DNA of 64,000 nt, taken from the NCBI GenBank assembly GCA_021325655.1, contig JAJPGT010000088.1, forward strand, positions 124,001 through 188,000. Direction: 5' to 3'. Every line of letters begins with the position of its first letter. Position 1 is the stretch's first letter. This DNA comes from Pseudomonadota bacterium. Its GTDB lineage: Bacteria; Chloroflexota; UBA6077; JAJPGT01. The translations under genes and the position numbers were made by a program. Below are positions 16,614-25,610 of this stretch, in pieces. The notes below the pieces were generated by a model that searched no databases, was not told the DNA's origin, and saw nothing but the letters and a program-made list of their open reading frames with translations.

Positions 16614-17615
16614 ATGCGCGTAGTGTTCATGGGCAGCCCGGACTTCGCGCTGCCGACGCTGCGCGCCCTGCTGGAGGCCGGCCACCAGCTTGCCCTGGTG
16701 GTGAGCCAGCCGGACCGCGAGGCTGGGCGAGGGCGGACGCTCACTCCGCCGCCGGTCGCCCGCTTCGCCCGGGAGCACGGCCTGCCACTGTATCAGACGG
16801 CGACGCTGAAGACCGAGCCGGCCCGCGCCCCGATTGTCGCCGCGCAGCCTGACGTCATCGTCGTCGCTTCCTTCGGGTTGCTGCTGCCGCGTTCGATTCT
16901 CGAGCTTCCGCCGCTGGGGTGCCTCAACGTCCACCCGTCGCTACTGCCGCGCCATCGGGGAGCGTCGCCCATTCCGGCCACCCTGCTGGCCGGCGACCAC
17001 GAAACCGGCGTCACTATTATGCTGATGGATGCGGGGCTGGACAGCGGCCCGATCCTCGCCCAGCGGGCCCTGCCGGTTCGTCCGGAGGATGATGCGCTCA
17101 GCCTGGAGGCGTCGCTGGCCTTGCTGGGGGCGGCCCTACTGGTCGAGACGCTGCCGCGCTGGGCGGCCGGCGCGATCACCCCCCAGCCGCAGGACGACGC
17201 GCGCGCCACCTACGCGCCGAAGATTCAGCGGGAGGATGCCCGGCTGGACTGGCGGCTCCCCGCGGAGGTGCTCGCCCGCAAGGTGCGCGCGTACCGGGTC
17301 TGGCCGGTGGCGTACACCACGCTGCGCGGCAGCCCGCTCAAGGTCCTGCGGGCGGAGCCGCTAGCTGCCGGGGTAGCTGGTATCCCCGGCCAGGTGACGC
17401 TGCCGTTTCGGAGCGGACGCCAGAGCGGGCCGCCAGCGGTGGTGACGGGCGAAGGGCTGCTGGTGCTGCGGATGGTGCTGCCAGCCGGCCGCAAGCCGAT
17501 GAGCGGCGAAGACTGGGTGCGCGGCGAGCGTAGCCTGGAGGGAACGGTGCTCGGCGATGGCGAGGCAATGGACCCTGAAGCAGAACGCGCCGACCAGGAA
17601 GCCGGTTCAAGCTAG
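16614..17615 (+). CDS. fmt: Methionyl-tRNA formyltransferase
   Basis: Transfers a formyl group from 10-formyl-THF to Met-tRNAfMet for translation initiation. The 333 residues contain the N-terminal Rossmann-like formyltransferase fold ([12 protein letters not shown]), the catalytic region with N, H and D in [15 protein letters not shown] and the LDSGPIL segment, and the C-terminal OB-like tRNA-binding domain (from about residue 205). GGGAGG precedes the ATG at good spacing. It is divergent from radC; the 286-base gap holds the radC promoter, and no clear fmt promoter was found. rpe follows 33 bases later. Confidence 0.97.
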   Translation: MRVVFMGSPDFALPTLRALLEAGHQLALVVSQPDREAGRGRTLTPPPVARFAREHGLPLYQTATLKTEPARAPIVAAQPDVIVVASFGLLLPRSILELPPLGCLNVHPSLLPRHRGASPIPATLLAGDHETGVTIMLMDAGLDSGPILAQRALPVRPEDDALSLEASLALLGAALLVETLPRWAAGAITPQPQDDARATYAPKIQREDARLDWRLPAEVLARKVRAYRVWPVAYTTLRGSPLKVLRAEPLAAGVAGIPGQVTLPFRSGRQSGPPAVVTGEGLLVLRMVLPAGRKPMSGEDWVRGERSLEGTVLGDGEAMDPEAERADQEAGSS

Positions 17616-17648
17616 CGGCCCAGGAGCACAATCCACGAGGCGAGGTGC

Positions 17649-18320
17649 ATGCTGAACCGGGTAAAGATCGCTCCCTCCCTGCTCAGCGCCGACGCCGGCC
17701 GCCTGGCAGATGAGGTTGCCGCGGTGACTGCCGCAGGAGCGGACATGATCCATCTCGACGTGATGGATGGCACGTTCGTCCCCAACATCACCTTCGGGGT
17801 GGACGTGCTGCGGGCGGTTCGCCAGGCCACCTCGCTGCCCATCGAGGTTCACCTGATGGTGCAGGCGCCGGAGCGCTTCCTGGCGCAGTTCGCGCAGGCG
17901 GGCGCGACAACCCTGACCATCCACTATGAGGCGACGCCGCACGTCCAGCGGGCGCTCGCCACCATCCGCACCCTGGGCCTTGGCGCGGGCCTGGCGCTGA
18001 ACCCGTCCTCACCCCCGCTGCTCGTCGAAGACCTGCTGCCCGACCTTGATCTGCTGCTGGTGATGACCGTCAACCCCGGCTTTGGCGGGCAGCGCTTCAT
18101 CGAGACGATGCTCCCAAAGGTTGCCCGGGCGCGGCGGCTGCTGGACGCGGCAGGCAGCCAGGCCGAGCTGGAGGTGGACGGCGGGATCGGGCCGGTGCAG
18201 GCCGGGGCGCTGGTGCGAGCCGGGGCGACGATCCTCGTCGCCGGCTCGAGCATCTTCGGTGCCGACGATCTCCGCCGCGCCATCACGGATCTGCGGGCAG
18301 CGGCGCGGCAGGGCCAGTAA
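17649..18320 (+). CDS. rpe: Ribulose-phosphate 3-epimerase
   Basis: Interconverts ribulose 5-phosphate and xylulose 5-phosphate in the pentose phosphate and Calvin pathways. The 223-residue TIM barrel has the expected landmarks: KIAPSLLSAD, MIHLDVMDGTFVPNITFG (metal-binding H and catalytic D), EVHLMV, MTVNPGFGGQ and EVDGGIG with the second catalytic Asp. Start is ATG with GAGG upstream. It ends 4 bases before a perfect hairpin terminator. Confidence 0.98.
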   Translation: MLNRVKIAPSLLSADAGRLADEVAAVTAAGADMIHLDVMDGTFVPNITFGVDVLRAVRQATSLPIEVHLMVQAPERFLAQFAQAGATTLTIHYEATPHVQRALATIRTLGLGAGLALNPSSPPLLVEDLLPDLDLLLVMTVNPGFGGQRFIETMLPKVARARRLLDAAGSQAELEVDGGIGPVQAGALVRAGATILVAGSSIFGADDLRRAITDLRAAARQGQ

Positions 18321-18323
18321 ACA

Positions 18324-18355
18324 CCCAGCGGCCCGAGACGTCTCGGGCCGCTGGG
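18324..18355. terminator. Bidirectional hairpin between rpe and rpmB
   Basis: A 32-base perfect palindrome (arms 18324-18339 and 18340-18355) lies between the convergent stop codons of rpe and rpmB. It is symmetric and lacks a U tract on either side, so it probably serves both genes. Confidence 0.75.
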
Positions 18356-18375
18356 CGCGGTCAGCTCGATCTGGA

Positions 18376-18567
18376 TCAGGCGGAGGCGCGCTTCTGAAGC
18401 GTGCGAATACACTCCGTGCACGCGTTGACCCGGCGGGTCGCGCCGTTCACGTGCAGCGTCGTCTTCTGCACGTTGGGTTTCCAGGTTCGATTGGTCTTCC
18501 GGTTCGAATGGCTCACCTTGTGGCCAAACGCCACGCCCTTGCCACATAGCTCACATCGTCGGCGCAC
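18376..18567 (-). CDS. rpmB: 50S ribosomal protein L28
   Basis: A 63-residue ribosomal protein with the L28 pattern: [18 protein letters not shown] followed by TWKPNVQ and ending in [10 protein letters not shown]. The two CxxC pairs (C6/C9 and C50/C53 region) indicate the zinc-binding form. The start is GTG at 18565-18567 with GAGAGGAA upstream. It is a single gene on the minus strand, convergent with rpe. Confidence 0.97.
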   Translation of the reverse strand: MRRRCELCGKGVAFGHKVSHSNRKTNRTWKPNVQKTTLHVNGATRRVNACTECIRTLQKRASA

Positions 18568-18640
18568 GCGGGTTCCTCTCTGCGCCCCGGGTCACGGTCC
18601 TGTGACCCGTGGGCTCGGTCCTTGGAGTCAGTACAAACGA

Positions 18641-18649
18641 ATGGTAGCA
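18641..18649 (-). promoter_or_regulatory. Possible extended -10 promoter of rpmB
   Basis: The minus strand reads TGC-TACCAT, with a weak TTGGCC 18 bases upstream. It lies about 75 bases before the rpmB GTG. The match to the TGC-TANNNT form seen elsewhere supports it, but the hexamer is poor. Confidence 0.3.
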
Positions 18650-18771
18650 TGCCGCTGAAGGGCTGGCCAAACCACCTGGCGGCGCGGGCATCCCACCTGG
18701 CTAGGCCCGCGATTGAGCGGGAGAGAGGCCGCACCCAGCCACACTGAGGAGCAGAACGGAGTGAGGCACCG

Positions 18772-20406
18772 GTGATCTCCCTGATCGCGGCGCGCTGCGC
18801 CGGGGATTCCCGGGATCGCTGGAACGGCGCGCAGCTTGCCGCCGGACTCTCCATGGCTGCCGCCTGGCTGCGCGTCCACACCGAGCGGCTCAACGGCCTT
18901 AATGTCTACCCGGTGCCCGATGGCGACACCGGGACGAACCTGTCGCTGACGCTCGATGCCGCGGCCGAGGCGGCGCAGCAGGCGACGGGCGGCGCGGCGG
19001 AGGTCGCCCGCGCCGCGGCCCACGCGGCGCTGATGGGCTCGCGCGGGAACTCCGGGGTGATCCTCTCCCAGTGCCTCAGCGGCTTCGCCCAGGGGCTGCA
19101 CGCCGCCGAGGAGATCGGACCAGCCGAGCTGTGCGCCGGATTGCGGCAGGCGGTGGCACGGGCGTATGCCAGCGTGGCCGAGCCGGTGGAGGGCACGCTG
19201 CTGACCGCGGCCCGCGAGGCCGCCGAGGCGGTCGCCTCCGCCGCGCCCACGACTGCGCTGGAGGCGCTGCGGATCGCGGCCCGCGCTGCCGGCGAGTCGG
19301 TGGAGCGCTCGCCGCAGCGGCTGCCGCTGCTCCGCCAGGCGGGCGTGGTGGACGCTGGCGCGGAGGGGCTGCGGGTGATTCTGGAGGCGCTGCTCGCCGC
19401 CGCCGAGGGGCGCCCGCTCGACCCCGCCACCGTGCCGGCCCCGCCGCCCGGGGTGCTGGCGCGGGCGCGGGCGGTGCAGGGCGTCCGCGAGCTGGGCTAC
19501 TGCACCGAGTTCCTGGTGCGTGGCGCCGCGGCAGCGCCCGAGCAGGCACGGGCCGTGATCCGGACCCTGGGAACCTCGGTCATCGTCGTCGCCGAGGCCG
19601 ACGCGCTGCGCGTGCATCTCCACACCGAGCATCCTGGCACCGCGCTGGAGACGGCGCTCACGTTCGGGCGGCTGGACGCGGTGAAGATCGAGGACATGGA
19701 ACGCCAGCACCAGGCCCACACGGCGCCGGAGGCACCCACCCCGAGCGCCCGGACCGCGGTGGGCATAGTCGCCGTCGTCTCCGGCGCGGGCTTCCAAGCC
19801 CTCTACACTGATCTGGGCGCGCTGGTCGTCGACGGTGGCCAGACGATGAACCCCAGCGTCGAGCAGCTTGTCGCGGCGCTGCGGGCCGCGCCACCGGGCC
19901 CGGCAGTGCTCCTGCCAAACCACCCGAATGTCGTGGCCGCGGCGCGGCAGGCCGCCGCGCTCTCAGGCCGTGCGGTGGAGGTGCTCGACTCCACCTCCCA
20001 GGCCCAGGGGATCAGCGCCATGCTCGCGGTGGGGCCAGAGGGTGGCCCGGCCGAGGCGATCCAGCGGATGCGCGAGGCGCTGCGGCGGGTGCGGACGATC
20101 GAGCTGGCCCAGGCGACCCGCGCCGCGAATGTCCAGGGCGTCTGCGTCCAGCCCGGAGCCTACCTGGCGCGGCTCGACGGACGGGTGGTGGCCTCTGGAG
20201 AGGACGGGGTGGCCACCTTGCTTCAGGCGATCCGTGCCGCCGCGCCGGAACAGTGCGAGCTGGCGACCCTCTACGTCGGGGAAGGGGTGAGCCAGGAGCT
20301 GATCGACCAGGCCCAGGCACAGCTCCAGGCGGAGCGGCCGGACCTGGCCGTGGAGGTGGTGCCCGGTGGGCAGCCGCACTACCCACTGCTGGTAACGCTG
20401 GAATGA
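18772..20406 (+). CDS. fakA: DAK/FakA-family fatty acid kinase catalytic subunit
   Basis: FakA-type proteins phosphorylate FakB-bound fatty acids with ATP, feeding phospholipid synthesis. The 544 residues begin with a DhaL-like nucleotide-binding domain (to about residue 205), including the Mg-binding Asp cluster NVYPVPDGDTGTN and MGSRGNSGVILSQ. A middle region follows, then a DegV-like C-terminal part (VVSGAGFQALYTDLGA, LPNHPNV). The start is GTG at 18772. Its TGA overlaps the next start as ATGA, tying it to the DegV/FakB gene, which strongly supports the FakA assignment over a dihydroxyacetone kinase. Confidence 0.92.
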   Translation: MISLIAARCAGDSRDRWNGAQLAAGLSMAAAWLRVHTERLNGLNVYPVPDGDTGTNLSLTLDAAAEAAQQATGGAAEVARAAAHAALMGSRGNSGVILSQCLSGFAQGLHAAEEIGPAELCAGLRQAVARAYASVAEPVEGTLLTAAREAAEAVASAAPTTALEALRIAARAAGESVERSPQRLPLLRQAGVVDAGAEGLRVILEALLAAAEGRPLDPATVPAPPPGVLARARAVQGVRELGYCTEFLVRGAAAAPEQARAVIRTLGTSVIVVAEADALRVHLHTEHPGTALETALTFGRLDAVKIEDMERQHQAHTAPEAPTPSARTAVGIVAVVSGAGFQALYTDLGALVVDGGQTMNPSVEQLVAALRAAPPGPAVLLPNHPNVVAAARQAAALSGRAVEVLDSTSQAQGISAMLAVGPEGGPAEAIQRMREALRRVRTIELAQATRAANVQGVCVQPGAYLARLDGRVVASGEDGVATLLQAIRAAAPEQCELATLYVGEGVSQELIDQAQAQLQAERPDLAVEVVPGGQPHYPLLVTLE

Positions 20407-21266
20407 CAGGCTCGACAGCCAGAGCGCGACGGTTCGCGGTCGTCACAGACAGCACTGCGGACCTGCCCGAGGGGGAATTCCAGCGTCTCGGCATCCACCA
20501 GATTCCGCTGGTGGTGAACTGGGAAGGCGCCACCTATCGCGACAAGGTCGACCTGACGACCGCTGCGTTCTACGCGCGCCTGGCGCACAGCCCGACGCTC
20601 CCCACCACCTCCGCGCCGCCGGCCGGCGACTTCGAGCGACTGTACCGCTCGCTCCTGGCCAAGTACGAGGGGGTGCTCGCCGTCCACCTCAGCGCCAGCT
20701 TCAGCAGCACCTGGTCGATCTCCCGCAGCGCGGCCCAGGCGGTGGATCCAGGCCGGATCGCGGTGCTGGATAGCGGCACCACGACGATGTGCCTGGGCTG
20801 GGCCGCCGCGGAGGCGGCCCGACTGGCCGATACCGGGGTCGAACTCGACGCCGCCGTCGCCCACCTCGAGCACTTCCTCCCGCGCCTCCGACTGTACGCC
20901 GCCGTCGACACACTGGAGTTCCTGGAGCGCGGGGGACGGATCGGGCGGGTGCAGGCGCTGGCGGGGACGCTGCTCCGGGTCAAGCCACTGCTACAGGTGC
21001 TGCGTGGCCAGGTTATTCCGCTGGAGCGGGTGCGGACCCACGGGGCAGCGGTGCGCCGGCTGGCGGAGCTGGCAGCGGAGCTGCCGCGCGTGGAGCGGCT
21101 GGGCGTGCTCCATGGCGCTGCGCCCGACGCCGCCCGCGAGCTGCACGCGGCGCTCGCGGCGCGCTTCCCTGGCCTGGCCATCGAAACCGGGGAGATTGGA
21201 ATCGTTATCGGCACCCACGCCGGCCCCGGGGTCTTCGGCTTTACCGCGCTGGTGGGAGAGGCCTGA
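20403..21266 (+). CDS. fakB: DegV-family fatty-acid-binding protein (FakB-like)
   Basis: DegV proteins bind a fatty acid and present it to FakA. The 287-residue product starts at the ATG inside the ATGA overlap with fakA (20403-20406). It shows VTDSTADLP near the N-terminus, the TSAPPAGDFE and HLSASFSSTW ligand-pocket segments and TLEFLERGGRIGR, all family hallmarks. Acyl specificity cannot be told from sequence. Confidence 0.93.
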   Translation: MTGSTARARRFAVVTDSTADLPEGEFQRLGIHQIPLVVNWEGATYRDKVDLTTAAFYARLAHSPTLPTTSAPPAGDFERLYRSLLAKYEGVLAVHLSASFSSTWSISRSAAQAVDPGRIAVLDSGTTTMCLGWAAAEAARLADTGVELDAAVAHLEHFLPRLRLYAAVDTLEFLERGGRIGRVQALAGTLLRVKPLLQVLRGQVIPLERVRTHGAAVRRLAELAAELPRVERLGVLHGAAPDAARELHAALAARFPGLAIETGEIGIVIGTHAGPGVFGFTALVGEA

Positions 21267-21367
21267 GTGGGAGCTCAGGGCTGCGCGCCTCGCCTGGAGG
21301 CGATGAACCCCTTCGCCGGCCTGGATTGGCCGTCCGCGGCACCGCGCGCCGCGCCGGAGCCGGGCTG

Positions 21368-23896
21368 ATGCGCGCCTCGCCACGGTCCGCTGCCTCGCCA
21401 GCCCCGGGCTGGCAGGAGCGGCTGGAGCGGACGGCCCGGGTGCTGGAGCACGAGCTGCGCCGCGGCTGCCGCGACGACGTGGTGATCGGCGGGCTCGCGC
21501 GTCTTGCCATCGCGCTGCGCGACGATCCCGACCTGTCGCTGCCACCGGCCGCGCGAGAGGTGCCCGGGGCGCTGGTGCACCTGCTGCACAGCTACGCTGC
21601 CCTGGGGCCGGCGGAGCGGCGGGCCGCGGTGGAACGGGCAATCGCGCTCCTGCAGGCAGCCACCAGCGGAGAGACTCAAGCGGATGGGCGGGCCGCCCGG
21701 GCCGAGCCTGGATGCAGCCCCGCCGGGCCGCGGTCACTCGCCGAGCCAGCACGGGCCAATACCCCCGCTGCGGCAGGTCCGCGGCGGGGTGAGTGGCGGC
21801 CGCTGCCACCCGCCTCTGCGCCGATTGCCGAGGTAAAAGGGATCGGGCCCACGCGGGCCAAGCTGTACGGGCGGCTGGGCATCGAGCGGGTGGGCGACCT
21901 GCTGTACCACTTCCCCAGCCGACACCTCCCGTTCCCCCCGCCCTGCAAGGCCGCCGAACTGCTGTTCCAGCAGACCGCGAGCGTTGTCGGCCGGCTGACG
22001 AACGTGGAGGTAACACGCAGCCCACGCGGGTTGAACAAGATCACCGCGACCATTGCCGACAGTACCGGGCAGGTGCAGGCGGTCTGGTTCCGCAGCGGGG
22101 CCGGGGGCGCGGTATATGGCGCGATCAGCGCCCGTCCGGGCGACCTGGTGGCGATCAGCGGCCCGGTCTCCCCTGTGGGCGGCCGGGTGGTCTTCGAGGA
22201 CCCGGAGTGGGAGCTTGCCGAGCTGCCGCCGACGCACACCCGGCGCCTGGTGCCGGTCTACCCGCTGACCAACGGGGTGAACGGACGAACACTGCGCGAG
22301 CTGATCCGGCGCGCCGTCGACCAGTTCGCCGCGGCACTGCCCGACCCGTTGCCGGAGGCACTGCGCCAGGAGGAGGACCTGCCGCCGCTGGCGCGGGCGA
22401 TCGCTCAGATCCACTTTCCCGACGACGAGCGCGAGCTCGAGCGCGCCCGGCGGCGGCTGGCGTTCGACGAGCTGCTGCTGCTCCAGCTCATGATGCAGCG
22501 CCGCCGCCAGGCCTGGCAGGAGTCCCGCGGGCCGGTGCTGACGATCGCCGACGTCGCGCTGGCGGCGTTCGTCGAGAGCCAGCCGTTCCGCTTCACCAAC
22601 GCACAGCGCCGGGTGCTGGAGGAGATCCGCGCCGACCTTGCCCGCCCCACGCCAATGGCGCGGCTCCTCCAGGGCGAGGTCGGCGCCGGCAAGACCGCGG
22701 TTGCGGCCGGCGCGCTGCTGATCGCCACCGCCGCTGGCGCCCAGAGCGTGCTGATGGCGCCAACGGAGATCCTGGCCGAGCAGCACGCCCGTTCGCTGTC
22801 GGCGTTTTACGAGCGGGCGGCCGCAGCGCTGCGGCAGATGGGGGCGCCGGTGCCGCGCCTGGCGCTGCTGGTTGGCAGCCTGACCCGCAAGGAGAAGCAG
22901 GAGGTCTACGACCAGGCCGCGGCAGGCGAGTTGGACATTCTGGTAGGGACGCACGCCCTGATCCAGGAGGGCCTCTCGCCCAGCCGGCTGGGGCTGGTGA
23001 TCGTGGACGAGCAGCACCGCTTCGGCGTTCGCCAGCGGTTGGCGCTGGCGGAGAAGGGGCGCAACCCCCACCTGCTGGTGATGACCGCCACGCCAATCCC
23101 GCGCACCCTGGCGCTGTCGCTCTACGGCGACCTGGATCTGTCGCTACTGGACGAGATGCCCCCGGGCCGGCAGCCGGTCCTGACGCGGCTACTCACCCCG
23201 GAGCAGCGCCGCTTCGCCTACGAGCACCTCCGCCGCCAGGTGGCCCAGGGACGGCAGGCTTTCATCATCTGCCCACTGGTGGAGGATTCCCCGCACCTGG
23301 AGGCGCGCGCCGCGACCGAGGAGTTCGAACGACTGCGGGCCGGCGAGCTGCGTGGGCTCCGCCTGGCGCTGCTCCACGGCCGGATGCGGCCCCAGGACAA
23401 GGAGGACGTGATGCGCGCCTTCCGTGCCGGAGAGTTCGATGTGCTGGTCTCGACCGCAGTGGTGGAGGTGGGGGTCGACGTGCCGAACGCGACCGTGATG
23501 CTCATCGAAGGCGCGGAGCGCTTCGGGCTCGCCCAGCTCCACCAGTTTCGGGGTCGGGTTGGGCGCGGACAGCACCCCGGGGTATGTATCCTGCTTACGG
23601 ACCAGCCCGGCGCGGAGAGCCACGAACGCCTGCGAGCGCTCACCGAGGCGGCGAGCGGGCTGGAGCTGGCAGAGATCGACCTGAAGCTCCGCGGCCCGGG
23701 TGACTATTTCGGAGAGCGGCAGAGCGGTCTGCCCGAGTTCAAGGTGGCGTCATTGGCTGACCTGGGCCTGATTGAGCGGACGCGCCGGGCGGCGGCCCGG
23801 CTGTTGCGGGATGATCCCCGCCTGGAGCAGCCGGAGCATGCCACGCTGCGGGCGCAGGTAGAGGCGTTCGTCGCTCGCGCCGCCGCGCCCAGCTAG
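21368..23896 (+). CDS. recG: ATP-dependent DNA helicase RecG
   Basis: Remodels stalled forks and branched DNA. From the ATG at 21368 (GGAG 8 bases upstream) the protein has 842 residues, longer than the usual 690 or so. The extra 145 N-terminal residues are a helical and then Pro/Ala-rich region before the entry motif VKGIGPTRAKLYGRLGI (near residue 153). The wedge/OB domain follows, then the helicase core: GEVGAGKTAVA (Walker A, near 436), VDEQHRFGVRQR (DEQH box near 545), MTATPIPRTLALS and QFRGRVGRG. A frame extending upstream to 20789 overlaps fakB and is rejected. Confidence 0.96.
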   Translation: MRASPRSAASPAPGWQERLERTARVLEHELRRGCRDDVVIGGLARLAIALRDDPDLSLPPAAREVPGALVHLLHSYAALGPAERRAAVERAIALLQAATSGETQADGRAARAEPGCSPAGPRSLAEPARANTPAAAGPRRGEWRPLPPASAPIAEVKGIGPTRAKLYGRLGIERVGDLLYHFPSRHLPFPPPCKAAELLFQQTASVVGRLTNVEVTRSPRGLNKITATIADSTGQVQAVWFRSGAGGAVYGAISARPGDLVAISGPVSPVGGRVVFEDPEWELAELPPTHTRRLVPVYPLTNGVNGRTLRELIRRAVDQFAAALPDPLPEALRQEEDLPPLARAIAQIHFPDDERELERARRRLAFDELLLLQLMMQRRRQAWQESRGPVLTIADVALAAFVESQPFRFTNAQRRVLEEIRADLARPTPMARLLQGEVGAGKTAVAAGALLIATAAGAQSVLMAPTEILAEQHARSLSAFYERAAAALRQMGAPVPRLALLVGSLTRKEKQEVYDQAAAGELDILVGTHALIQEGLSPSRLGLVIVDEQHRFGVRQRLALAEKGRNPHLLVMTATPIPRTLALSLYGDLDLSLLDEMPPGRQPVLTRLLTPEQRRFAYEHLRRQVAQGRQAFIICPLVEDSPHLEARAATEEFERLRAGELRGLRLALLHGRMRPQDKEDVMRAFRAGEFDVLVSTAVVEVGVDVPNATVMLIEGAERFGLAQLHQFRGRVGRGQHPGVCILLTDQPGAESHERLRALTEAASGLELAEIDLKLRGPGDYFGERQSGLPEFKVASLADLGLIERTRRAAARLLRDDPRLEQPEHATLRAQVEAFVARAAAPS

Positions 23897-23903
23897 GCAA
23901 GCG

Positions 23904-24518
23904 ATGCGCGTGATCGCCGGCAGCGCCCGGGGGCGACCGCTTCAGATCCCGAAGTCGGACACCCGCCCGACGACCGACAAGGTGAAGGGGGCCATCTTCT
24001 CGATGCTCGAAGCGGAGGCGATGCGGCGCGGCTATGAGCCGACAACCCGCGAGGAGGGTGGCGAGGTTCAGTTCGCGGCGACAGCCGCCTGGCCCACCTG
24101 GCTGGACCTGTATGCCGGCAGCGGCGCGCTGGGGATCGAAGCGCTCAGCCGGGGCGCGGAGCGGGCTGACTTCGTCGAGCGGGACCCCGAGGCTCGCAAG
24201 GTGATCGCGGCAAACCTGGCCCGCACCCGACTCGCCGCGCGCGGCCACGTCCTGGCGATTTCGGCGGAGAGACTATTCGCCGCGCCCGAGGCGCGCTATG
24301 ATGTGGTGCTGTTGGACCCTCCCTACCAGGAAGTGGAGCCTGGCGACGTCCTGCGACGAGTCGCGGAGGCAGGGCTCGTCAAGCCGCGGGGGCTCGTTGT
24401 CCTGGAGCATGCGCGCGACCACCCCGCTCCCGAACAGGTCAGCTCGCTGCGGCTGCTGCGCACGCGCCGACACGGAGGGACCAGCATCAGCCTGTACGAG
24501 ACCATGGTGGAGGAGTAA
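23904..24518 (+). CDS. rsmD: 16S rRNA (guanine-966 N2) methyltransferase RsmD
   Basis: Methylates G966 of 16S rRNA using S-adenosylmethionine. The 204 residues contain the N-terminal MRVIAGSARGRPL and RPTTDKVKGAIFSML signature, the SAM-binding LDLYAGSGALGIEALSRGA and the catalytic LLDPPYQ motif. A 20-residue insertion (about residues 38-60) precedes the SAM site. It starts 7 bases after recG and is followed 6 bases later by coaD, a common rsmD-coaD pairing. Confidence 0.95.
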   Translation: MRVIAGSARGRPLQIPKSDTRPTTDKVKGAIFSMLEAEAMRRGYEPTTREEGGEVQFAATAAWPTWLDLYAGSGALGIEALSRGAERADFVERDPEARKVIAANLARTRLAARGHVLAISAERLFAAPEARYDVVLLDPPYQEVEPGDVLRRVAEAGLVKPRGLVVLEHARDHPAPEQVSSLRLLRTRRHGGTSISLYETMVEE

Positions 24519-24524
24519 CGCTCG

Positions 24525-25031
24525 ATGCCAGCCAGCGCCCGCATCGCGCTGTACCCGGGCACGTTCGACCCCGTCCACTACGGCCACGTGGACGTGGCGC
24601 GGCGCGCGGCGCAGATGTTTGATACCGTAGTGGTGGCGGTGGTGCGCGATCGGCCGGCCAAGCCGCTCCTATTCTCAACCGCTGAGCGGGTCGAGCTATT
24701 CCGCCAGGCGGTCCGTGATCTAGACAACGTGCGCGTGGAAGCGTACGAGGGCTTGACTGTTGCCTACGCCCGGACGCAGGGGGCGGCATTCATCGTGCGT
24801 GGCCTGCGCGGCACCTCGGATTTCGAGTACGAGTATCAGATGACCACCATGAACCGGCACCTGGCCCCAGAAGTGGATACGGTCTTCCTGATGACCGCGC
24901 TCAAGCACCTGTACCTGAGCTCGAGCCTCATCAAGGAGGTGGCGTCACAGGGCGGCTCCCTGGCCGGCCTGGTGCCGGACCACGTCGCCACGGCTATGCG
25001 GGCGAAGTTCAACCAGACCGCGGATCTGTGA
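24525..25031 (+). CDS. coaD: Phosphopantetheine adenylyltransferase
   Basis: Penultimate enzyme of coenzyme A synthesis, adenylating 4'-phosphopantetheine. The 168 residues show the nucleotidyltransferase GTFDPVHYGHVD motif (HxGH), RGLRGTSDFEYE and YLSSSLIKEVA in place of the ISSTxxRE motif. Its stop codon overlaps the next gene as GTGA (25028-25031). Confidence 0.97.
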   Translation: MPASARIALYPGTFDPVHYGHVDVARRAAQMFDTVVVAVVRDRPAKPLLFSTAERVELFRQAVRDLDNVRVEAYEGLTVAYARTQGAAFIVRGLRGTSDFEYEYQMTTMNRHLAPEVDTVFLMTALKHLYLSSSLIKEVASQGGSLAGLVPDHVATAMRAKFNQTADL

Positions 25032-25522
25032 CTGTGGACATCGACTACCTGCTCGAACGTCTCGAAGAGGCGATCACCGCGGGCTCGCGCGTCCCCTTCA
25101 GCCGCCGCGTCCTGGTGGACGACGAGGAGTGCCTGGCGATCATCGAGCAGATCCGCGAAGCCGTCCCCGAAGAGATCCAGCGCGCTCGGCGGATTCAGCA
25201 GGACCGCGAGCGCATGCTGGCAGAGGCGCAGGAGCGGGCCCGGCTCATCATTACCCAGGCGCAGCACGAGGCGAGCGAGCTCGTGAGCGAGCACGCGATG
25301 GTGCGCGCAGCCGAGGCCCGTGCGGCCGAGATCCGCGCCGAGGCGATGCGCGCGGCCGACGAGATCCGCCGTGAGGCCGACGAGTATGCCTACCAGGTGC
25401 TGGAGCGGCTCGAGCGCCACCTGACCAACACCCAGCAGCTCGTTCGCCGCGGGCTGCGCGAGCTGCGGCAGGGGGCGCCGCACGACTACGGCGAAGCGGA
25501 TGAGGACGAGACCCGTTCTTGA
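25028..25522 (+). CDS. Coiled-coil protein, DivIVA/SepIVA-like
   Basis: The 164-residue product is highly charged. An N-terminal part (DIDYLLERLEEAITAGSRVPFS, CLAIIEQIREAVPEEIQRA) leads into a long helix rich in Ala, Glu and Arg (about residues 60-140), predicted as a coiled coil. Actinobacterial cell-division proteins of the DivIVA/SepIVA type have this layout and also sit next to a DUF177 gene and rpmF, so I infer a similar role; similarity to ATP synthase b-type coils could mislead. Start is a GTG overlapping the coaD stop (GTGA). Confidence 0.65.
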   Translation: MTVDIDYLLERLEEAITAGSRVPFSRRVLVDDEECLAIIEQIREAVPEEIQRARRIQQDRERMLAEAQERARLIITQAQHEASELVSEHAMVRAAEARAAEIRAEAMRAADEIRREADEYAYQVLERLERHLTNTQQLVRRGLRELRQGAPHDYGEADEDETRS

Positions 25523-25548
25523 CGCCTCTTCCCGCCTCTGGGTACACT
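25519..25548 (+). promoter_or_regulatory. Promoter for DUF177-rpmF-fab cluster
   Basis: A -35 TTGACG (25519-25524) overlaps the stop codon of the preceding gene and is followed after 18 bases by -10 TACACT (25543-25548). Transcription would start near 25555, immediately before a terminator-like hairpin. Confidence 0.65.
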
Positions 25549-25556
25549 ATCACCGA

Positions 25557-25580
25557 AGCCCGCCGTGTGGCGGCTTTTTT
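25557..25580 (+). terminator. Intrinsic terminator or attenuator before DUF177
   Basis: AGCCCGCC pairs with GGCGGCT (one bulged C, loop GTGT) and is followed by six T residues (25575-25580). It is one of only two hairpins with a U tract found here. It either ends the coaD transcript or attenuates the transcript from the promoter directly upstream. Confidence 0.7.
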
Positions 25581-25610
25581 CTTGTCCACCAGAGCCAGAT
25601 AGAGCCATAT

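Noticed and set aside
16328-16744. N-terminal extension of radC
   Set aside because: It crosses the predicted promoter and the fmt start region and has no family similarity.
18906-19923. Minus-strand frames opposite fakA
   Set aside because: Antisense shadows with Arg/Ala-rich composition; fakA is well supported.
20789-21367. N-terminal extension of recG over fakB
   Set aside because: It overlaps the certain fakB gene in another frame; the ATG at 21368 has a ribosome binding site.
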